Shown here: piece after piece, positions 1 through 3,677 of the stretch
Layout of the letters: each line of letters begins with the position of its first letter
Position numbering within the stretch: position 1 is the first letter of the stretch
Assembly (NCBI GenBank): GCA_902783765.1
Contig: CACZSB010000087.1
Location: 1-5,298, forward strand
Direction: 5' to 3'
Length of the DNA stretch: 5,298 bases
From: an uncultured Lachnospiraceae bacterium
GTDB lineage: Bacteria > Bacillota > Clostridia > Lachnospirales > Lachnospiraceae
Made by a program: the position numbers and the translations under genes
Notes under the pieces: generated by a model
What the model was told of the DNA's origin: nothing
The model's database searches: none
Seen by the model: the letters and a program-made list of their open reading frames with translations, nothing else

Positions 1-627
1 AAGCTTCAGGGCCACCACCGCCCCGCAGATTCCCTCAAAGGGATACTGGCAGTCCGGGCGCTTGGGATCTATTACCGCTCCGGCTTTAGGCAGCATCGGC
101 TTTCCTTCTGCTCCATCCCGCAGGGGCTCATGATGGTCGGTAATGATCAGCTCCAGGCCCAGCTCCTGGGCATATTCCGCCTCCTGAAGGCTGGCGATGC
201 CATTGTCACAGGTGACCAGCAATCCGGCCCCGAAATCCCGGGCCTCTTCCAGGATACGCCGGTTTAAGCCATAGCCTTCCTCCATGCGGTCCGGGGTGAA
301 AACCCGGGTGGAAAAACCCAGCCCCTCCAGGGACTCCTTCAAAATCTGGCCCGCAAACAGGCCGTCCACATCATAATCCGCCGCAATGGCGATCTTTTCC
401 CCCTTCTCCAGAGCCCGGCAGATTCGACCGGCGGCGGCCTCGGCGTCCTTCAATAGATCGGGATCAGGCAAAGCCTCCAGCCCCGCCTTTAAATAGTATT
501 CAGCCTGCTGGGGATTCACAACACCCCGGTTAGCCAGGATCCTGGCTGTCAGGGGGTCTAGGGACAGAGCACTGCAAATCCCGTCATAGTCCCCCTTTTT
601 ATTCATGATCACCCATTTTTCCTGCAT
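1..627 (-). CDS. recJ: Single-stranded-DNA-specific 5'-3' exonuclease RecJ, N-terminal part (runs off left edge)
   Basis: RecJ degrades single-stranded DNA 5' to 3' in recombination, mismatch and base excision repair, as a cytoplasmic metal-dependent enzyme of the DHH phosphoesterase family. The window holds the first 209 residues; family members are usually about 550-800 long, so the rest lies beyond position 1. The N-terminal DHH signatures are all present: DYDVDG at residues 84-89, CDNG with the Asp at 141, and DHH at 164-166, followed by a DPKRPDCQYPFEGICGA segment typical of RecJ. The start at 627 gives MQEKWVIMNKKGD, the usual beginning for clostridial RecJ; a second ATG at residue 8 is less likely. 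An AGGAGAG ribosome site (636-642) overlaps the mutY stop codon, and only 13 nt separate the genes, so the two are probably cotranscribed and translationally coupled. No break is seen in the visible part. Confidence 0.95.
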   Translation of the reverse strand, partial: MQEKWVIMNKKGDYDGICSALSLDPLTARILANRGVVNPQQAEYYLKAGLEALPDPDLLKDAEAAAGRICRALEKGEKIAIAADYDVDGLFAGQILKESLEGLGFSTRVFTPDRMEEGYGLNRRILEEARDFGAGLLVTCDNGIASLQEAEYAQELGLELIITDHHEPLRDGAEGKPMLPKAGAVIDPKRPDCQYPFEGICGAVVALKL

Positions 628-640
628 GATATAGGCTCTC

Positions 641-1714
641 CTATTCCACAAAATACTTAAAGGCCGCGGGCAGCGGATACCGGCCTTTGACATCTTCCCG
701 GCTGGCATAAAGATATTCCGGCAAGGGGCGGTCTGTGCAAATCTGCCAGCTGATCATATCCCATTCCAAATGGGTGAATATATGCCTGGCAGCCGGGCCC
801 TTTTCCGCGGAAAGAACGCGGACACCATAGCTTTCAAGATAGGGCCGGATATCGCTCATATCCAGGGCCCCTTCCAGCATGGGTAAGCCATAAAGACCTG
901 CCAAAAGCCCCTTGTCCGGTCTTTTTTCCAGGGCCAATTCCCCTGTTGCCCCCTCCTCACGGCGAAGCAGCAGCACGGTTTTTTTCTCTATCCGCCGGGG
1001 CCTGCCGCCTCCACGGACAGGCAGATCCCTTTCCAGCCCTGCCGCGAAGGCACGGCAGCTCTCCTGCCAGGGGCAGCGGGAACAGAGAGGCCTTCCTCCA
1101 GGCAGGCAAATCAGCTCCCCCAATTCCATCATGGCCTCATTAAAGAGGCCCGGCTCCGAAAGCTCCGAAAGCAGGCCTTCCAGCTGCTGACGGTATTCCT
1201 TTTTTACGGCCCCCTCCATCACATCCCGCTGGTCGGCAAAAAAACGGGCCAGCACCCGCAGTACATTGCCGTCCACCGCCGGAGCAGGCTCGCCAAAGGC
1301 CAGGGAAGCCATGGCGCCGGCGGTATAATCTCCCACACCGGGAAGCTTCTTTAAAGCCACCGCCGTTTCCGGCAGACGGCCCCCATATAGCGCCACGCAC
1401 TGTTCCGCCGCCTTTTTCAGATTCCGGGCCCGGGAGTAATAACCCAGCCCCTCCCATAGCTTTAAAACCGCCTGTTCCTCCGCCGCCGCCAGGCTTTCCA
1501 GATCGGGGAATTGAGCCATAAAGCGGGGATAATACCGCAGCACCGTTTCGATACGGGTCTGCTGCAGCATGGTTTCGGAAACCAGGATCGCATAGGGCGT
1601 GGGATGATCCCGCCAGGGCAGGGGCCGTCCCGCCCTCCGGAACCATTCCACAAGGGCAGGGGCCGCCTGCCTTAACATATCCTGATGGCTTATCTTGTCC
1701 TTGTCCATTTGCAT
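641..1714 (-). CDS. mutY: Adenine DNA glycosylase MutY
   Basis: MutY removes adenine mispaired with 8-oxoguanine, starting base excision repair that prevents G:C to T:A changes. At 357 residues the protein is of normal length and looks complete. Order: catalytic Glu47 in SETMLQQTR; helix-hairpin-helix LPGVGDYTAGA at 124-134; catalytic Asp148 in AVDGNV; a [4Fe-4S] loop with Cys203, 211, 214 and 220, spaced C-X7-C-X2-C-X5-C; and a C-terminal NUDIX-like domain from about 240 that recognises 8-oxoG, with HIFTHLEW at 311-318 in the place of the FSH loop. The X7 first spacing, rather than the X6 of E. coli, is one I recall from clostridial MutY proteins. The start at 1714 has only a weak TAGG ribosome site; ATG at 1708 (MDKDK) is an alternative. 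The gene starts just after the tRNA terminator and recJ follows 13 nt downstream. No convincing promoter of its own is visible. Confidence 0.96.
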   Translation of the reverse strand: MQMDKDKISHQDMLRQAAPALVEWFRRAGRPLPWRDHPTPYAILVSETMLQQTRIETVLRYYPRFMAQFPDLESLAAAEEQAVLKLWEGLGYYSRARNLKKAAEQCVALYGGRLPETAVALKKLPGVGDYTAGAMASLAFGEPAPAVDGNVLRVLARFFADQRDVMEGAVKKEYRQQLEGLLSELSEPGLFNEAMMELGELICLPGGRPLCSRCPWQESCRAFAAGLERDLPVRGGGRPRRIEKKTVLLLRREEGATGELALEKRPDKGLLAGLYGLPMLEGALDMSDIRPYLESYGVRVLSAEKGPAARHIFTHLEWDMISWQICTDRPLPEYLYASREDVKGRYPLPAAFKYFVE

Positions 1715-1731
1715 TTTATATGCCTATCTAT

Positions 1732-1753
1732 AAAAAACCACGCATTTGCGTGG
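1732..1753 (-). terminator. Rho-independent terminator of the tRNA-Leu/tRNA-Gly unit
   Basis: On the minus strand, CCACGC and GCGTGG (1738-1753) form a 6-bp, GC-rich hairpin with a four-base loop, followed at once by six T residues (1732-1737). It lies 12 nt after the 3' end of tRNA-Gly, as expected for the end of a tRNA transcript. The U-tract ends 17 nt before the mutY start codon, so any mutY transcription from upstream must read through it. Confidence 0.88.
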
Positions 1754-1765
1754 CTCAAAAGGAGA

Positions 1766-1836
1766 AGCGGATAACGGGAATCGAACCCGCCTATCCAGCT
1801 TGGGAAGCTGGTGTTCTACCAATGAACTATATCCGC
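1766..1836 (-). tRNA. tRNA-Gly (anticodon CCC)
   Basis: This is a complete 71-nt cloverleaf without encoded CCA. The acceptor strands GCGGATA and TATCCGC pair fully, with U as discriminator base, as is normal for bacterial tRNA-Gly. The D stem is GTTC/GAAC, the anticodon stem CCAGC/GCTGG, and the loop TTCCCAA puts CCC (1802-1804) at positions 34-36, so it reads GGG. The T arm is GCGGG-TTCGATT-CCCGT. It is the second tRNA of a two-gene transcript, 6 nt after tRNA-Leu. Its 3' end must be made by RNase trimming and CCA addition. Confidence 0.96.
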
Positions 1837-1842
1837 CTGCTC

Positions 1843-1925
1843 TGCGGAAGAAGGGACTTGAACCCTCACGATCGTCGATCACATGATCCTTAGTCATGCC
1901 TGTCTGCCAGTTCCAGCACTTCCGC
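1843..1925 (-). tRNA. tRNA-Leu (anticodon AAG)
   Basis: This is an 83-nt type II tRNA. The acceptor strands GCGGAAG and CTTCCGC pair fully and the discriminator is A, as in bacterial tRNA-Leu. The D loop holds the expected GG and the anticodon stem is CATGA/TCATG. The loop CTAAGGA places AAG (1889-1891) at positions 34-36. A long variable arm folds as GATC-GAC-GATC, which separates it from type I tRNAs. The T arm is GAGGG-TTCAAGT-CCCTT. CCA is not encoded. An A at position 34 implies deamination to inosine by a TadA-type enzyme, which would let it read CUU, CUC and perhaps CUA. It is first in its transcript, about 7-9 nt after the predicted start site. Confidence 0.95.
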
Positions 1926-1939
1926 TCAGAGCATTACGC

Positions 1940-1968
1940 ATTATAGCACGGGTCCCGGGGCTGTTCAA
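1940..1968 (-). promoter_or_regulatory. Sigma-A-type promoter of the tRNA-Leu/tRNA-Gly unit
   Basis: On the minus strand a -35 box TTGAAC (1963-1968; 5 of 6 consensus bases) is separated by exactly 17 bp from a perfect -10 box TATAAT (1940-1945). A run of six A residues (1973-1978) just upstream of the -35 could act as an UP-like element. The bases after the -10 start with GCG, a GC-rich discriminator often seen at stable-RNA promoters under growth-rate control. The predicted start is near 1932-1935, giving a very short leader before tRNA-Leu. Confidence 0.88.
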
Positions 1969-1978
1969 GCCCTTTTTT
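1958..1978 (+). terminator. Possible plus-strand terminator-like hairpin overlapping the tRNA promoter
   Basis: On the plus strand GGGCT and AGCCC form a 5-bp stem around the loop GTTCA and are followed by six T residues. The shape is that of a weak intrinsic terminator, but no plus-strand gene ends here. The same bases carry the -35 box and A-tract of the minus-strand tRNA promoter, so the hairpin may be a by-product of that promoter, or may stop antisense transcripts. Confidence 0.3.
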
Positions 1979-2036
1979 CCCGGATTATCATCTTTCTGAA
2001 AGAACACCCTCAAGGTCCCCTCTTCAGGGACTGATA

Positions 2037-2453
2037 TCACTCTTTATTAAATGGAATACTCAGCTGATTCAACAGCGTGGTCAGGGAATCATATACGGCT
2101 TTCACCCCGTGATCATCCACCAATACCACCTTCTTTTCCTGGCCGTAATCCTTCAGGATCGTCTCCTGGAGCGCTTTGATATCCATTTCCTTGCCATTAT
2201 ACAGAAGCTTGTCTTCCTTCACTGTAATACGGATGGTCTTTTCCGCTTCGGGGTCCACCGTGGTGCCTGTGGTGGCCGCTTCCCCTGCCGCCGTGGTCTG
2301 GGGCTGGGGCTGATTGAAACCCGGAATCAGTCCCCCGGAGGGGTTTCCGATTCCCAGGCCAAAATATCCGCCGCCGCTCAGAAGGGCCAGAATCAGCGCC
2401 GCCCCGGCCAGCTTGCCGCCGGCTCCACCCTTTTTCTTTTCTCGTTTCTCCAT
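2037..2453 (-). CDS. Small single-pass membrane protein with an ExbD/TolR-like outer domain
   Basis: No named gene is recognised. The 138-residue protein has a basic N-terminus (1-14), one glycine-rich membrane helix at about 15-35, a P/Q/T-rich linker (36-70) and a small alpha/beta domain at 73-135. That domain runs TIRITVKEDKLLYNGKEMD, then a helix, the strand KKVVLVDDHG, and a last helix ending in LSIPF. This order resembles the ExbD/TolR periplasmic domain, where a strand, a helix, a strand ending in Asp and a helix follow each other; the match is by eye. Unlike true ExbD, the membrane helix contains no acidic residue, so it probably does not form part of an ion path. It is the last gene of the operon, 18 nt after its neighbour, with a strong GAGGAGGAG ribosome site (2460-2468). 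Downstream, a GTCCC/GGGAC hairpin (2015-2031) lacks a U-tract, so no clear terminator is seen. Confidence 0.8.
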   Translation of the reverse strand: MEKREKKKGGAGGKLAGAALILALLSGGGYFGLGIGNPSGGLIPGFNQPQPQTTAAGEAATTGTTVDPEAEKTIRITVKEDKLLYNGKEMDIKALQETILKDYGQEKKVVLVDDHGVKAVYDSLTTLLNQLSIPFNKE

Positions 2454-2471
2454 ATTTCTCTCCTCCTCAAT

Positions 2472-3053
2472 CTATTCCTTTCGGTCCATTTCCATGAAGC
2501 TGAGCAGGCGTTCCCGCTGCGCAGCCTCTAATTTCATTTCCTGGACCAGCTGAAGAATCATATCATATTCCGCTTTATAAATCTGATCTCGGTCATATTG
2601 AAAAATCACAAAGAGGGGCTTATCCACCTCTTCCTCCAGCTGGGATAGCAGTAAACTGCGGCCCAGATTGTAAGCATAGGCCTCATTGCCCCATTCATAG
2701 GGGATGATATGGGTGGCTCCCTTATCCGTTTCCAGGCGGATATGATTCTCCCCGGTGATGGAAAGGGTGATCACCCGGCTGTTTTCCAGCACGATTTCCC
2801 GGCTATCCAGCTGCCGCTTTAAGCGCTCCGCCTCATCTTCCGCCGCCTCCAGCTCTGCCGCCAGCCTGCTGCTCTTGGCCACTTCCGTTTCCAGAGAGGC
2901 CTCATAGACCGCCGCATTGTTTTTTTCCCGCAGGGCCTCCTCTTTGGCCTGATCCGCCTGGGCCCGGGCCTGGGTCAGGATCACAAATAGCATGATCAAG
3001 ATCACATCCAAAAGTGAGGTGAGCTCTATGAAAATGCTGCGCCTCCGTCTCAT
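2472..3053 (-). CDS. ExbD/TolR-like proton-channel subunit with a coiled-coil insert
   Basis: The 193-residue protein begins with a short basic cytoplasmic tail, then a single membrane helix (about 8-27) reading FIELTSLLDVILIMLFVIL. This closely matches the ExbD/TolR helix, and Asp16 falls at the position of the ion-carrying Asp of ExbD and TolR. Residues about 28-90 are Ala/Glu/Lys/Arg-rich and look like a coiled coil, absent from standard ExbD. The end (about 93-175) has strands VITLSIT and HIRLET, a helix NLGRSLLLSQLEEEV, the strand PLFVIFQYDRD and a helix, in an order resembling the ExbD outer domain. The start overlaps the stop of the channel gene by 4 nt (ATGA, 3050-3053), with GGAGG 10 nt upstream, so translation is coupled. 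It presumably forms the stator-like partner of the ExbB-like protein; what it acts on is unknown. No OmpA-type peptidoglycan-binding domain follows, unlike MotB or ZorB. Confidence 0.85.
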   Translation of the reverse strand: MRRRRSIFIELTSLLDVILIMLFVILTQARAQADQAKEEALREKNNAAVYEASLETEVAKSSRLAAELEAAEDEAERLKRQLDSREIVLENSRVITLSITGENHIRLETDKGATHIIPYEWGNEAYAYNLGRSLLLSQLEEEVDKPLFVIFQYDRDQIYKAEYDMILQLVQEMKLEAAQRERLLSFMEMDRKE

Positions 3054-3556
3054 GCCTTCTGATCCTCCAAAAGCTTCTGACGCTCCAAAAGCAGGGTCAC
3101 ATTCTTGTCATTGTCCTCCAGCTTGGCCGCCAAAAAACCGTCCAAAAGCTTGAAAATAATGGCAAAGACCAGGCCCCAGAAGGTGGAGGTCAGAGCCGCA
3201 AAAAAGTTCTGCTGCATATCGGAAAGGGCCGCCACCATGGGCAGCAGGGATACCACGGTGCCCAATATCCCCAGCAGGGGAAAGATGGCCGTCAAATTGG
3301 AGAAAACGGAATAAAAGCCCTCGGATTTTTTTCTAAGGGCCACAAAACTGCCTTCGTCCATATCTTTGATTGCCTTAGCCAGGGCCTCGGGCCGCTGCTT
3401 ATGGGAGGGCAGAAAAACCACTAAATTCAGCTTTTTATGGAGCTGATCGGTATATAGCCGGGCAAAATAATAACAAACGCCATTTAATATGGCGGTAAAA
3501 AATATAATCAGATCAAAGCCCCAAAGGTTTTTGCCGATGACCTGCCAAAAGGACAT
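3050..3556 (-). CDS. MotA/TolQ/ExbB-family proton channel protein (short form)
   Basis: The family forms pentameric inner-membrane channels that couple ion flow to movement of a partner anchored by one helix (ExbD, TolR or MotB). This 168-residue protein is shorter than typical ExbB or TolQ (about 230-245) but keeps three predicted helices: about 13-33, 85-111 and 117-143. The second holds PLLGILGTVVSLLPMV and the third AALTSTFWGLVFAIIF, the two family signatures; Thr100 and Thr125 match the pore threonines of ExbB/TolQ. The glutamate that precedes the third-helix signature in E. coli ExbB appears to be Ala120 here. The cytoplasmic loop (34-84) is short, and the charged tail (146-168) may be helical. 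An AAGGAG ribosome site (3563-3568) lies 6 nt before the start. It leads the three-gene operon and is divergent from polA. Its cargo or output is not shown by the context. Confidence 0.88.
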   Translation of the reverse strand: MSFWQVIGKNLWGFDLIIFFTAILNGVCYYFARLYTDQLHKKLNLVVFLPSHKQRPEALAKAIKDMDEGSFVALRKKSEGFYSVFSNLTAIFPLLGILGTVVSLLPMVAALSDMQQNFFAALTSTFWGLVFAIIFKLLDGFLAAKLEDNDKNVTLLLERQKLLEDQKA

Positions 3557-3589
3557 AGCCTGCTCCTTTCTCCCCAGAGAACTGCCTAT

Positions 3590-3618
3590 ATTATACCCAT
3601 CCCGGCCAAAAAGCGCAA
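3590..3618 (-). promoter_or_regulatory. Promoter of the ExbB/ExbD-like operon
   Basis: On the minus strand a perfect -10 box TATAAT (3590-3595) lies 17 bp from a weak -35 box TTGCGC (3613-3618; it matches the first three consensus bases). The predicted start is near 3583, giving a leader of about 27 nt that holds the AAGGAG ribosome site. The weak -35 suggests moderate strength or help from an activator; no operator repeat was recognised. Confidence 0.72.
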
Positions 3619-3628
3619 TCCCGCAGAC

Positions 3629-3657
3629 TTGAAGAATCCCTTCCTATCCAGTATGAT
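3629..3657 (+). promoter_or_regulatory. Promoter of polA
   Basis: A -35 box TTGAAG (3629-3634) and a -10 box TATGAT (3652-3657; 5 of 6) are separated by the optimal 17 bp. The -35 lies only 10 bp from the -35 of the divergent operon, so the two promoters sit back to back. The predicted start near 3663-3665 would leave a leader of only about 14 nt, beginning at the ribosome site itself; if the true leader is longer, another promoter must be used. Confidence 0.7.
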
Positions 3658-3662
3658 GTATT

Positions 3663-3670
3663 AAAGGAGG
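3663..3670 (+). promoter_or_regulatory. Strong ribosome binding site of polA
   Basis: AAAGGAGG stands 7 nt before the ATG at 3678, a near-perfect Shine-Dalgarno match at good spacing. It fixes the polA start, which also matches the family N-terminus MKLLVLDGNS. Confidence 0.93.
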
Positions 3671-3677
3671 TTAGCAT

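Noticed and set aside
1..6. HindIII site (AAGCTT) exactly at the window edge
   Set aside because: Further AAGCTT sites occur inside the window and recJ reads straight to the edge, so nothing biological is implied.
912..1190. Plus-strand open frames (912-1190, 946-1143) opposite mutY
   Set aside because: They lie wholly inside mutY on the other strand, give low-complexity Pro/Arg/Ser-rich products with no family motif, and mutY is certain.
1140..1653. Other minus-strand frames within mutY (1140-1646, 1462-1653)
   Set aside because: These are out-of-frame readings of the catalytic part of mutY; their Gly/Arg-rich products match nothing.
2015..2031. Terminator of the membrane operon
   Set aside because: A GTCCC/GGGAC hairpin is present, but no U-tract follows on the minus strand, so it is not called as a terminator.
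2109..2553. Plus-strand frames opposite the ExbD-like genes (2109-2531, 2314-2553)
   Set aside because: They are antisense to two genes with good ribosome sites and clear domains; neither has a convincing ribosome site or motif.
2037..3556. Zorya-type anti-phage system (ZorA/ZorB)
   Set aside because: ZorA carries a long cytoplasmic tail and ZorB an OmpA-type peptidoglycan-binding domain; neither is present, and no ZorC, ZorD or ZorE follows.
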